Shown: piece by piece, positions 1 through 10,200 of the stretch
How positions within the stretch are numbered: the stretch's first letter is position 1
Layout: every line of letters starts with the position of its first letter
Source of the DNA: Closterium sp. Naga37s-1
Lineage: Eukaryota > Streptophyta > Zygnematophyceae > Desmidiales > Closteriaceae
Reading direction: 5' to 3'
NCBI GenBank assembly: GCA_947471745.1
Contig: CANJKZ010000820.1
Span: 4,306,501-4,370,500 of the forward strand
DNA length: 64,000 nt
The notes under the pieces: generated by a model
Databases searched by the model: none
What the model saw: only the letters and a program-made list of their open reading frames with translations
Told to the model about the DNA's origin: nothing
Translations under genes and position numbers: made by a program

Positions 1-159
1 AGTCTCACAAGAAAACGCCTCCTTTACAGTCAACAGTAGGCCTCTCCACTCGCACAAAAAGCGTCCTCCATAGCCACAGTAGGCCTTCCCACTCACACAG
101 AAAGCCTCCTTTTTAGTCACACAGTAAGCGTCACAATTTCACAGGAGGGCTCCCTTCCG
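1..159 (-). other. 3' flank / 3' UTR of DGP3 with short degenerate repeats
   Basis: No gene is visible. Several imperfect copies of a 25-30 bp motif related to the end of exon 8 (for example CACAGGAGG or CAGTAGGCCT followed by CTCC) occur between 20 and 175. No clear polyadenylation signal was identified. Confidence 0.5.
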
Positions 160-283
160 TCACACAGGAGGCCTCTCCAGGGCAATCCAGCCAAACGCCC
201 CTCTTCTGAAATCCTTGAGAACTCTGTGTGCCGCCTGGTTCACATCCCCCATGCACAGCCGGTCTGCCAGTGCCTCTAGGAAC
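160..283 (-). CDS. DGP3: DGP3 exon 8 (C-terminus and stop)
   Basis: [20 protein letters not shown] then [20 protein letters not shown] and TGA at 162-160. Acceptor CTGCAG|GTT. The FR.G.FG...LERPP ending is characteristic of the subfamily. Confidence 0.92.
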
Positions 284-3200
284 CTGCAGCGAGAAGAGGG
301 AAGGAGGATCGAGTTGGAAAGACAAACAAGGGGATTTCAGAAGCTTTTAAAGAGGAAGAAAAACAAGGGGGATTTTCAGAAGCTTTTAAAGAGGAAGAAA
401 AACAAGGGGATTTTCAGAAGCTTTTAAAGAGCGCTGTGTGAGCTATCTGCCTCGTGATTCACATTCCCCATGAACAGCCGGCCTGCCGGTGCCTCCAGGA
501 TGGGGGGCAATGAGAAGGGTGCAAAGCGGTAGGACGGAGCGGAGCAGGCAAAACGTGGGCTATGTGCTGACTGGAAGTGCTCTAGAGTGTGCAGTGCATA
601 CTATGGGGGTACAAGTTGGTGAACTATCCAGCTACAGAGAAGTGCAGTGTGCTTGCAGTTTGCATGGTGAACGAAAGGATCGAATGCAATAAGCTCACTC
701 TTCGCCAGTTAAGCTGTCTGCTTTGATCTTGTACCGGCTGGACAGCACGTGGGGCCCTGCAGGCACTCACGGAGACAAATGGGCGTAAGACGGATTCGTT
801 GGGTGGATTGGGGTGGAATGGGAGAGGATGGGAGGGGAGGGAGGAGGGGGCGATGGGATGGGAGGAGACACGAGTCACGTAAGACGAGATAGGGTGTGGT
901 GAAAGAAAGCATTGAATGCATTCGAGTTACAAGCCACACGCTTTCGAAAAGCTTCACAAGCCTGATACAAGCAACGACTCACCAGCAGTAGGGAGTCTCT
1001 TCAGCAGCTCCACCAGAATAGCAGCCACGCCAGCGACAGCATAAGCCGCTTCACCAATGTCGTTGCACATGGCCAACCGTGCTGCTGCTGCCTGGTCCGC
1101 TATTCTTGCTGGCAGCACTCCCGGCGCGTCTAGCAGGTCCAGGCCCTCTCCCAACCGCACCCACCTGTTGGACGGCAGTTCAGAACATTTGGGGGGCACG
1201 CACAGTGCACGCAGAGGGCACACCAGAGGGCACCCCAGTCACAGCAGCAATCAGACGCCACAGTGAAGTTAAGCCTGAAGTGCAAGGAATTTGAGCTCAG
1301 CTTTATACCCTGCTCTCTGCCTGCCCTACTCATTGCCCTTTGCGTCGACCTTCTCATCACAGCACTGAAGTGCATGCAGGCCTTGCGTTGCGTCACCTCG
1401 GACCGTGATGGCAAAACCTACTTCCGCAATCCAGCCTGACTAAATCAAGCTAGGCTCACTCGCTGGCGAGCGTGGGCGTGCCAATAGTCCCAACTTTCGC
1501 TGACTAATCTCAGAGGTGTTTAAACCTGTGCACTCGTTTAAACCTGCCGACTCATTTGAACGACTCTGGAAAAAACACCATTTGAATCTGCAGACTCACT
1601 TGCCCCCGTTTGACTCACTTGACCTCCCGTGTGACCCCGGGCCTGGGAGCGCTGGCAACGACTCGGCGGTTGAGCAGACGATTGATGACTGCTGACTTGC
1701 CCACGTTGGGGAATCCCACCACCGCTGCCCGCACCTGTGGAAGGAGCACGTAGGGACAGAGCAAGAGGGGGGGGGGGAGAGGGTGGAAGAGCAAGGGAAA
1801 TGGGGTAGAGGAGAGGGAGGAAGAGGGAGGGAAAGAGCCGAGGAAGGGGGAAGGGAGTGGATAAGCTGCCATTTGATGAGGGCTGGCTTGCCGATGCTGG
1901 GGAGTCCCACCACCACTGCCTGCCTGCACCTGATGAACACACGGCATCTGTGTTCTCTTCTCTCGCACCACTGCCCACAGCTGATAAACACAACGCAGCG
2001 GACAGGGTTGGCTCGTTTTGGTGGGACGAGAGAACAGAGCTGGAAAGTCAGGGCTGGCAGTAAAAGGACCTCACCGTCCCCACGAGCTCAGACTTGAACC
2101 AATGGAGAAAGATGTGATGACAAGTTTCGAGGCGCCTCAGAAGGCAGGACGGGCTGCACAATGCTGCTCCCAACCTCTTCCCAAGGGGAATGGCACTGCC
2201 TGCCACCACAGACTTGAGAGACACAGCAAGGCTTACAGCGCGCGGGCGGAGTCCTTTGTCTCGTCTGCGAGTGTTGATGGCCTTGCTGACGCTCATGGCC
2301 TGGCGAGTGAGCTTCAGAATGCCCTGGAGAGAGTGGGATGGGATAGAGAGACACAACGGACGGGACGAAAGGATCAGGCGTAATTCGTTGGAAAAGAGTT
2401 TTGAAACGACGGAGGTGGTGGAGAAGATAAACTCCTGGAGTGAGGTGGAGGAGGAATACGCCATCATGGTCTCCCCTACCCGGTTCCTGAGAAACTTTTC
2501 TTTGGTTGTTGAGAATCCTCAAGAACTAACTAGGGAGTAGGATGGCGTCCAGGTGAGTGACTGCTGCAGATGAGTTCTGGTCTCGCAACTGAATCTCGCC
2601 ATGTGAGAACATAAACGAGTGACTGCTGGCGTCCAGGTGAGTGACTGCTGCAGATGAGTTTTGGACCGGTTAGGGGCTCTATCTCGTTTGACTGCAAAGA
2701 GCTGGTCTCCTCCCACGCCCCCCCCATGCCATACCCTTCCATGCCACATACTCCCATGCAAAGCACATACCGACCCATGGAACATACCGACCCATGCTGC
2801 CCATCTGTGAAGCAAAAGCCAGCGACATCCTGCTGTCCCCCGTAGTATTCCGCCCACGCCTTTCTGTCCCCTGTTGTCACCATATCCTCTCGGTTCAACA
2901 CCAGCACCTTGGGCTTGCCGCCTATCCACTCGTCCAGCTGCAATCATATTCAGGTGATGGGGTGGTGGGAGGGGAATTGAGAGTATGATCACCCCCCCGT
3001 AGTACTCCGCCCACGCCTTTCTGTCCGCTGCTGTGTCACCATGTCCTCTCGGTTCAACACCAAAACTTTTGGCTTGCCGCTTATCCACTCGTCCAGCTGC
3101 AGAGTTTGGATTTGATGGAATGGGGATTGGGCGGTTGTGCGGAGCATGTGGGGGAGCAGAGTGGGGAGGCAGGCACAATGCCACGTTCCTTCTCTCCCGG

Positions 3201-5923
3201 GCATGCGCTGTCATCATGTGCTCACCGGTTCAGAGTGGTTCAGCAAGAAGGCCTTGGGCTTGCTGCATCTCCACTCGTCTGAGGGAGCGTGCAAGAACGC
3301 AGCCACACAGTAATCACAAGATTTCACCCGATGGTTTGTTTGTTGATGTGTAATACCAGAGACGGACAGCTCACCTGGGGGTGCGTGGTGGCTGCGGCAC
3401 TCAGGCGTCGCGCACCTCTATCGTCACGCCACGTCCACCCACCGCAGCTGCTGTGACTTGTAACCACGAGGTTATGATGCGTTGAAACACAGCAACCACT
3501 AGTCACGGCAACTCACCTGCGGGTGCGTGGTGGCGAGCGTTATTCTGGCATCTCGCACCTCTATTACCACGTCCACCCACCGCAGCTACTGTTGCTGCTT
3601 GTGTTGCCAGGATGCGACTCAGCACGGAAACCAACCACCAGGCATCTCAGCAACGGCCTCACCTGCGGGTGCGTGGTGGCGAGCGGTATTCTGGCGTCGC
3701 GCACCTCAATCACCACGTCCACCCACCGCAGCTGCTCCTTGAGGTCCCTCTCCGCCTTCGCTATGTGCCCCGGGTACCACTGCCATAGGCGAGGGGGGTG
3801 GGGGGGGGGTGGGGAGGGGGGAAGAGGGGAAGAAAAGGGAAGGGATGGTTTGAAGGGGGAGGGGGGGAACACATCTTGTGAAAATCGCTTCAGGTCCCAC
3901 TCCGCATTGCCTACGTGACCGGGGTACCACTGCCAGAAGGGGTGACACCATGGCGGCATGGAGGGGGAAACAGGGAAGGGGGGGGGTTGCCGTGGGAAGG
4001 CGACACGTGTTGAGACGTCTCAGAAGTCGCTTCAGGTCCGTCTCCGCCTTGATATTGAGTTGAGAAGTCTCAAAAGTCGCCATTCTGTTGGAGTTGCTTT
4101 TGCGAATCTCACAGAATAAGGGGGATGGGAGGAAGGGGGGGTATTGGAGTTGGAGGGAAGGCAGGATAGGGTCTGGAGAAGGGTATAGGGGAGTGGGCAG
4201 CAGGGCGGATGGCGGAAGCATGGAGGAAGGGAGGGAGCAGGAAGCTAGCAAATGAAGGGGAGTGGGGGGTAACACCACAGCTAAGTGGCAAAACACACAC
4301 GCGTTCTGCTGTGTCTTGCGTCTGGACGCAGCGATGCAGGACGCGCGTCCAGACGCAGGACGCACCCTGTTTTTTTTTTCGGTCTGCCCCTGGAAAAAAA
4401 ATTCCCGAAACGCGAAATTGACATTCGCGAATTCGACGCGAATGTCAATTTCGCGAAAAAACGACCCCCCAAAAGCAACTCGACATTGAAAACAGCCCCC
4501 CCCCCCCCAAGTTCAAACCCCTCTACACAGATTTGTAAAGCCCCCAACCCAACCCACCCAACCACTCTACATCTAGAACATCCAACCTTTGTGGCCTCCA
4601 ACCAAACCCATTTAGGGTTGCACACATCTCATTTGTGCGCCCTCCATTCACAACCCCAATTCTCCTTAGTAAACCCTTAAGGTTTTATTGTTGGGGAAAA
4701 TTTTGCATTCAATGTGTGCAAAGGTTCTCCCCCCCCCCCCCCCCCCCCTCTTCCCAAGCCCTATAACTTTTTTTTACAGCTGCCCGGGGTTTTTTTTTGC
4801 CCTGCCCGGGCATGCGTCTTTTCATGCGTCCTAAAGGCCCTCATCTAGCGTCCTGCGTCTAAGACGCTGCGTCTGGACGCAAGCGTCCTAGACGCAGGAC
4901 TTGTCTTTTGCCACATAGCACCACAGGAGACGCACGCGGAGAAGGGGGAGGAACCAGGGGGAGCATGGTGAGCATGGTGAGTACAGGTGTTCGCCATGCT
5001 CCATGCTCCCTCTCAGCCGTTTTTGGTACAGATATTCGCCGCTGCATGAACACAGAGGCGTATGGAGTTTCGTCAGGAGGATCCTGAGATAGGCTTGTAC
5101 AATAGAGACCTCTTGCGTTCTTGCCACGGGTATTGGGCCTAGGGTTCGAGGTCTAAGGTTTTAGGGTTGGGGTCTGATGTCTGATCGACAGAAGAACCAA
5201 GAAATTGCGTGCCATGCGGAATGCAGGAACCATTTGGCGCTCCAAGAACCACAAATTGTAAACTTCACATGCCACCTACACACAAACACCTCCTCCCCTC
5301 GGCCTTGCTTCCCCACCCCTCTCCCCACTCTCCCCGCCCTCTCCCTTTTGCGCTTCCCTCCCGTCCCACGCTACCCCAGCATCCTGGGTGTCAAATAACT
5401 GTGGTAAGATGTTCACTTTCCCCCAGGGTTATGCCGCTGGTTGTACCTGCACCAGCCGAACCGTCCTAGTCAGGAAGTCCATGTCAGCTGCCACGTCAGC
5501 CCATCGCTGCTGCTGCTGATCCAATATCAGCCTATCCGAGGAGCCCACGTCAGAATAGCTGCTACGCTCTTTCGCCATTTGCGGTCTCCTCCGCTCTTCC
5601 CGTCCATCTTTCGCTCCTGAGTCTGAAACTTGCGCATATCTTCCGCTTCTACTTTGCGCCGATTGCGCGCCAGAAGCTGCGCGCGTGGCTCCGCGGAGGC
5701 GGCGCAAGTCTGGCGCAGGCGGAACGGGCGTGGCGGAAGCGGTGGGAGGCGAGCTGGGCGACGGCACTGAAACAGACACGCGGGATTCGCTGAACCTGGA
5801 CGCGAAATCGCGCGATGCGAGACTAACGAAACATTGCGAAGAAATGGTGTGACATGGGCGAAGCGGGGTTACTTCGAGTGCCCCTATGGATACCGCCTGC
5901 TGACCACTAAAGCTGACTGCCAT
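160..5923 (-). CDS. DGP3: DAR GTPase 3-like, circularly permuted YlqF/RbgA-family GTPase, plastid-targeted (8 exons, complete)
   Basis: Coding exons on the minus strand are 5923-5447, 3779-3663, 2937-2788, 2323-2237, 1734-1619, 1164-983, 756-699 and 283-160. They total 1311 bp (436 residues plus TGA at 162-160), all with GT..AG introns and continuous phase. The motif order is that of circularly permuted GTPases: [13 protein letters not shown] at 160, the VRDARIPL signature (D187-A188-R189), G4 as VLNRED (N213..D216), then P-loop GFPNVGKS (284-291), RPGVTREV, and G3 DAPG (328-331). The C-terminus ([16 protein letters not shown]) matches the plant plastid subfamily. RbgA-type GTPases act in large ribosomal subunit assembly. 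Residues 1-60 are Ser/Ala/Val-rich with few acids, like a chloroplast transit peptide. The chosen ATG at 5923 has a good context (A at -3, G at +4); an in-frame ATG at 6022 is the alternative. Mitochondrial relatives are possible, but the sequence fits the plastid member best. Confidence 0.93.
331..428. repeat. about 41-bp unit tandem repeat in DGP3 intron 7
   Basis: Two and a half copies of a unit reading GGGGATTTTCAGAAGCTTTT followed by AAAGAGGAAGAAAAACAA, with one-base length differences. It lies between exon 8 and a degraded exon 8 copy. Confidence 0.85.
430..512 (-). repeat. degenerate partial copy of DGP3 exon 8
   Basis: The bases around 440-503 align with 225-283 of exon 8 (shared CATGxACAGCCGGxCTGCC and GTGCCTC stretches). 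The reading frame and the start of the exon are damaged. It lies upstream of exon 8 in gene orientation. Confidence 0.75.
699..756 (-). CDS. DGP3: DGP3 exon 7 (58-bp small exon)
   Basis: Found by phase and family logic. It completes the Gly left at the end of exon 6, then encodes [18 protein letters not shown], matching the LY.RYKI segment of the family. The donor GAAGA|GTGAGC leaves two bases, completed by exon 8. Confidence 0.85.
983..1164 (-). CDS. DGP3: DGP3 exon 6 (G3 motif DAPG)
   Basis: Residues 316-376. [20 protein letters not shown] then [20 protein letters not shown], typical of plant DAR GTPase 3. Acceptor ACAG|GTGG, donor GCTG|GTGAGT, phase 1. Confidence 0.95.
1619..1734 (-). CDS. 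DGP3: DGP3 exon 5 (P-loop)
   Basis: Residues 278-315 plus two bases. [20 protein letters not shown] carries the P-loop, followed by [10 protein letters not shown]. The donor AA|GTGAGT gives phase 2, completed by G at the start of exon 6 (Lys316). Confidence 0.95.
1866..1935 (-). repeat. degenerate partial copy of DGP3 exon 5 (P-loop)
   Basis: Aligns with 1681-1740: GATGxxxGCTxxCTTGCC, then GGGGAxTCCCACCACC and TGCCTGCACCTG. The encoded GFPNVGKS motif is destroyed, so it cannot replace exon 5. Confidence 0.8.
2237..2323 (-). CDS. DGP3: DGP3 exon 4
   Basis: Residues 249-277, phase 0. [12 protein letters not shown] then [11 protein letters not shown], the basic linker before the P-loop. Acceptor CCAG|GGCA, donor GCT|GTAAGC. 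Confidence 0.9.
2543..2661. repeat. direct repeat in DGP3 intron 3
   Basis: A block beginning GGCGTCCAGGTGAGTGACTG at 2543 recurs at 2629 with the same continuation (CTGCAGATGAGTT); period about 86 bp. It contains the donor-like CAG|GTGAGT on the plus strand, but no exon was recognised here. Confidence 0.8.
2788..2937 (-). CDS. DGP3: DGP3 exon 3 (G4 motif NRED)
   Basis: Residues 199-248, phase 0 on both sides. Begins [20 protein letters not shown] (G4 element) and ends in [11 protein letters not shown]. Acceptor TGCAG|CTGG, donor TCG|GTATGT. Confidence 0.92.
2995..3103 (-). repeat. near-complete copy of DGP3 exon 3, frameshifted
   Basis: Keeps the acceptor side and reads [21 protein letters not shown] length change after MVT then shifts the frame, so the second half is lost. 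It lies upstream of exon 3 in gene order. Confidence 0.85.
3205..3285 (-). repeat. second, more decayed copy of DGP3 exon 3
   Basis: Shares ATGTxCTCxCGGTTCA, CTTGGGCTTGC and CATCTCCACTCGTC with exon 3 on the plus strand but has many indels. It is older-looking than the copy at 2995. Confidence 0.65.
3371..3593 (-). repeat. two tandem copies of the 3' half and donor of DGP3 exon 2
   Basis: Copies at 3371-3450 and 3511-3593 match 3659-3738: TCACCTGxGGGTGCGTGGTGG, then CGCACCTC and CCACGTCCACCCACCGCAGC. Both keep the splice donor and lie downstream of the full exon. Confidence 0.88.
3663..3779 (-). CDS. DGP3: DGP3 exon 2 (DAR motif)
   Basis: Residues 160-198, phase 0 on both sides. Encodes [13 protein letters not shown] and [17 protein letters not shown]. 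Acceptor GGCAG|TGG, donor GCAG|GTGAG. Partial copies lie on both sides. Confidence 0.93.
3885..4060 (-). repeat. copies of the 5' half and acceptor of DGP3 exon 2
   Basis: The stretch 3890-3944 on the minus strand reads [16 protein letters not shown], a diverged version of the exon start, and keeps GGCAG|TGG. A shorter fragment (CAGGTCCGTCTCCGCCTT) lies at 4033-4050. Both are upstream of exon 2. Confidence 0.8.
4284..4915. mobile_element. putative MITE with long imperfect terminal inverted repeats, in DGP3 intron 1
   Basis: The ends carry GTGGCAAAA (4285-4293) and TTTTGCCAC (4906-4914), flanked by TA on both sides. Inside are matching inverted arms built from the GTCTGGACGC / GCAGGACGC motif (4315-4363 against 4844-4900). 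No coding capacity was seen; the interior has C and T homopolymers and one perfect hairpin. The structure fits a non-autonomous TA-inserting (Tc1/mariner-like) element. Confidence 0.65.
4411..4455. repeat. perfect 19-bp inverted repeat (hairpin, 7-nt loop)
   Basis: The left arm CGCGAAATTGACATTCGCG (4411-4429) is followed by a 7-base spacer and its exact reverse complement (4437-4455). It lies inside the putative MITE. Confidence 0.9.
4916..5446 (-). other. remainder of DGP3 intron 1
   Basis: Unremarkable intron sequence with a pyrimidine-rich patch at 5283-5390. No exon, RNA gene or repeat is visible. Confidence 0.5.
5447..5923 (-). CDS. DGP3: DGP3 exon 1 (transit-like leader and pre-GTPase region)
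   Basis: Residues 1-159, phase 0 at the end; donor CAG|GTACAA at 5446. It starts [14 protein letters not shown], is Ser/Ala/Pro/Arg-rich, carries a short Gln run ([10 protein letters not shown]), and ends ...VRLVQ. That joins exon 2 to give VQWYPGH, the expected start of the GTPase core. Confidence 0.85.
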
Positions 5924-6598
5924 GGTTGCTGAAATCGTTTGCAGTTCTGTTATGTTTCTCATTCTGATGTGACGGATGCTCTCGTCTGGGCCTAGGCGAA
6001 CAGAGCTACAGATCTGTAACAAAAGCTTTCAATGCTCATAATAACCATCACAATAGTTTCATGGTAGTATCGTAAAGGGAGGCAATTGCATAGCGAGCTT
6101 TGTATGGGGTATGGATTGAGTGTCATGACATTCACTGCGAGGTACATCTGTACCTTTTGCCACGTCACCCTGTTGGCAATGGCAAATATGACGGATGCTG
6201 AATACGATGCTGAATTGAGAACAGTTCAACTTCCATCAGTCTAGAATTCACAGCCCAAGACCTGAATTGCTCAACGCAAGTCAACGCGGGGCAAAACTGT
6301 GGGCTGCGGGAGGCAAACTGTGCACAGTTTGCCCCTGTAATTCGTTTATGAGAAATTCGAGTTTCTTGGGATACACATGCACGCGTTTCACTTTGGGGTT
6401 CGTTCTGTAGTGATCCAAGCCCCACGTTTTCACAATTCATGGAGACCTGATGTTACCACAATCCCTGAGCGTCATAATCAGGCCAACCTCGCCTGTTGTT
6501 ATCACGCAGAACTGGCTGCGGTCTTTTTCCATGTGTAGGCTCCCGACAATGCCACGTCCTCGTGAGTTATTATCACAAGGTTAAGGCCGCACGGCGCC
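5924..6598. promoter_or_regulatory. divergent promoter region between DGP3 and OGDH
   Basis: 675 bp separate the two predicted start codons, so both promoters and 5' UTRs must lie here unless upstream noncoding exons exist. No TATA box was convincing. The notable element is a 22-bp palindrome at 6312-6333. Short ORFs in the region resemble nothing known. Confidence 0.6.
6312..6333. promoter_or_regulatory. perfect 22-bp palindrome in the divergent promoter
   Basis: The half-site GGCAAACTGTG is followed directly by its reverse complement. A related half-site GGCAAAACTGTG lies just upstream at 6291-6302. A dimeric transcription factor site is a plausible reading but is inference. Confidence 0.6.
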
Positions 6599-7298
6599 AT
6601 GTCGCACCTGTCGCACGGCAGGGCTGGGCGACGAGGCCAGCACGAACTCTGCCGTGCTCTCCGAACCCGCTACAGCTGCGCGACGCGACAGCAGGCGGCC
6701 ACAGAAACTGCTACAGCCGGCAGGATTGACCGTGGATTACACACGCAAACTATCCGAGTTATTTCCGGCTCCGCCAATTCCACGCACGCTGGCGTTTCCT
6801 CACGATTCCGCCCACCCGTTCACACGAGCTTCTTATCCGCTCTCTCCACCCGCAACGCTTGCGCTCGTCTCGCGAATAGTATCGTCCGTCAGAATGGGCA
6901 ACCGCGCCGTCTCGCCGCCGGTAACTTTGACCAGCCTCGTCTGTCAGCCGTCATCAGCCAGCCGGCCACCTGCCGGCCATGGGAAAGGGTGCCTTGGGAG
7001 CGAAAAGTAGCACCAGCAGCGAGTACGTCGGTCGGAATGGGGGCTTCCCGTGACCCCCCTCCCGCTGCGCTTGGCTCCTCCGACCGTCAGCGGCTCGCGC
7101 TCGCCAATCCCTTCGCCAGCCAATTCGCCAATCCTTTCGCCAACGCCGTCGCGAGTCCTTTTGCGAGCACCTTGGGGCGGCAGGGCGGCGCTCGCGGGGT
7201 GTCAAGTGAGACGGACTTGAAGGAGGTGTCGGAGACACTCGCTATAGTGTCACTCGTTAAGGCGTTCAGAGACAGAGGACACTATGTCGCACAGCTGG
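6599..7298 (+). CDS. OGDH: OGDH exon 1 (leader and first helix)
   Basis: Residues 1-233 plus one base. Arg/Ser/Ala-rich leader, an NPFA-type degenerate repeat ([20 protein letters not shown]), then [16 protein letters not shown] and [13 protein letters not shown]. Donor CTGG|GTACG; the split codon gives Asp234 with exon 2. The 5' end is the least certain part of the gene. Confidence 0.75.
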
Positions 7299-10200
7299 GT
7301 ACGAACCAGAGGGAATGGATGAAATATAACAACCACTTTACCATCGATTTCGTTCTACAGTCTACTTGCCTCTTGTCAAGCCAAGAGTGGCCCCCTCCCC
7401 TCTTTTGCCCCTTGCTTCAACCATACATGTCCCTTCTCACCTCCCACACCCCCATGCGCCCCCCCCCCCCCCCCGTTTTGCCCTGATCTCCCCTTCACGA
7501 ATCCATGGCAGACCCCTTGGGCCGGCACCTTGGCCCCCTAAAGGATAATGCCCAGCCGCCTGCTGCTGCTGCGGCTGCAGCAGCTGCTGCGAATTCCTCG
7601 TTCACTAAACCAGGCAGCAAGGGCAAGGCGTGGGCGCTAGCTGGGGTGAGCAGGACATCTCAGATCACAGGTGCTGGCAAGAAGGGAACCGGTGCTGCTG
7701 GCAGCTCTGGCGCCTCGTCTCTGCCCGAACCTGAGAACGCGCCGGACCTGTACCGCCTGCTTCGGAACTACCCGGAGCTGGACCTGGGCGCAGTAGGTCT
7801 GGAAGGCATTGATGTGAAAAAGAGGTACGGTCCTGGATGCGCCTTCAGGATAAAAGATAAGCTTGTAATGTGCTCTAAGAGCGAGCATACTGTATAATGT
7901 TACCCGCCGCACAACGCAACCGACACGACCGCATGGGTACAATACAACAACACGCTGTCAGTGCAACCACTTTCTGCAAAACGTGATGACTAGTACCTGC
8001 TTGTTCAGATAGCAGCCGTGCAGCACATCGTGCGTGGTGGGCACAGCTTTTGATGCACAGCACAGCACAGCACAGCACAGCACAGCACAGCACAGCACAG
8101 CACAGCACAGCACAGCACAGCACAGCACAGCACAGCACAGCACAGCACAGCACAGCACAGCACAGCACAGCACAGCACAGCACAGCACAGCACAGCACAG
8201 CACAGCACAGCACAGCACAGCACAGCACAGCACAGCACAGCACAGCACAGCACAGCACAGCACAGCACAGCACAGCACAGCACAGCACAGCACAGCACAG
8301 CACAGCACAGCACAGCACAGCACAGCACAGCACAGCACAGCACAGCACAGCACAGCACAGCACAGCACAGCACAGCACAGCACAGCACAGCACAGCACAG
8401 CACAGCACAGCACAGCACAGCACAGCACAGCACAGCACAGCACAGCACAGCACAGCACAGCACAGCACAGCACAGCACAGCACAGCACAGCACAGCACAG
8501 CACAGCACAGCACAGCACAGCACAGCACAGCACAGCACAGCACAGCACAGCACAGCACAGCACAGCACAGCACAGCACAGCACAGCACAGCACAGCACAG
8601 CACAGCTCAGCACAGCACAGCACAGCACAGCACAGCACAGCACAGCACAGCACAGCACAGCACAGCACAGCACAGCACAGCACAGCACAGCACAGCACAG
8701 CACAACACAGCTCAGCACAGCTCAGCACAGCTCAGCACAGCACCGCACAGCACAGCACAACACAGCTCAGCACAGCTCAGCACAGCTGTTCTGGGCAGTG
8801 GGGAAGGTAGTGGGGCTGTTTTCCCATCTCATCGCCCCGTCACTCTCCCCCTTCCCTCTCAACGCACCCGTGGCAGGTACTTCCTGGGAGAGCAGCTGCG
8901 CACCGTGGTGCGGGCAGCACAGCTGTTCTGGACGGTGGAGGAGGTGCTGGGGTGCGGTTGCTTCCCATCTCATCGCCCCATCTCTCTCCCCCCTCCCTCT
9001 CAACACTCGTTGCAGGTACTTCCTAGGAGAGCAGCTGCGCATCGTGAGGGCAACACAGCTGTTCTGGACGGTGGAGGAGGTGGTGGGGCTGCTGCGCAAC
9101 GCGTACTGCCGCACGAGCACAGTGGAGTGCGCACACCTGGCGAGCAGGCAGCAGAAGCGGTGGGTGCAGGCTGCTATGGAGCGACCCCCACTGCGCCAGC
9201 TCTTCTCACCAACCCAGCAGCGCCAATTGCTGCACCGCCTGCTGTATGCCGGTGAGTAGTCGGGTGGGCGAGCATTGTGGTACCTGGAGTGCGCGCACCT
9301 GGCCAGCAGGCAGCAGAAGCGGTGGGTGCAGGCCGCCATGGAACGACCTCCCCTGCGCCAGCTCTTCTCCCCCCGCCAGCAACGCCACCTGCTGCAGCGC
9401 CTGCTTTATGCCGGTGAGGAGTGCTGCATGCAGGTGACAGCTGGGGTGGGTGAGAGCTGGGGTGGGTGGGCGAGAGCTGGGGTGACAGGAGGTTTCTCGC
9501 TTAAGGCATCGGTTTGGCATTGAGAACGGGGAGGCACCGGTCCCACTCCCACTGCTTCCTGTGTCACATCCTGCTTACCCTATTTTTCTCCCCATCCACC
9601 CCCACCCATGCCCACCCACCCTCATCCCTATCCACCCCCACCCCATCCCTGCCCACCCAACCCACCCCTGCCCATCTACGCCCACCCCTGCCCATCCCCT
9701 TTCCACACAGACACCTTAGAGCGCTTCCTCGCACGCAACTTCCCTTCGGTGAAGCGGTTTGGCATTGAGGGCGGGGAGGCGCTGGTGCCACTCTCACCAC
9801 ACACCCCGCTACCCCTCCCCACCCACCCCCACCGCTGCTCATTCCCATTCAGACGCCTTTGAGCGTTTTCTCGCGCGCAAGTTTCCTTCAGTGAAGCGGT
9901 TTGGCATTGAGGGCGGGGAGGCGCTGGTGCCGGGGCTGCTGGCGCTTCTGGGGCGGGCTGCTGGCAGCGGTGTGAAGTTTGTGGAGCTGGGCATGGCTCA
10001 TAGGTGGGTGGTGGGGCACAGGTGGGTGGGGCGCACAGGTGGGCATGACTCACAGGTGCGTGGGGCACAGGTGGGTGTTGCATAGGGCACAGGCAAGTGT
10101 GGTATGGCTCATGGGTGGGTGGGGCAGGTGGGTGGGGCGCACAGGTGGGTGGGGCGCACAGGTGGGTGGGGCGCACAGGTGGGTGGGGCGCACAGGTGGG

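Noticed and set aside
6165..6440. A 91-codon minus-strand ORF in the intergenic region.
   Set aside because: No recognisable similarity, no coding bias, and it overlaps the promoter palindrome.
8034..9255. Poly-(AQHST) or (LCCAV) proteins from the CACAG array.
   Set aside because: Microsatellite translation; only the right end overlaps real exon 3 sequence.
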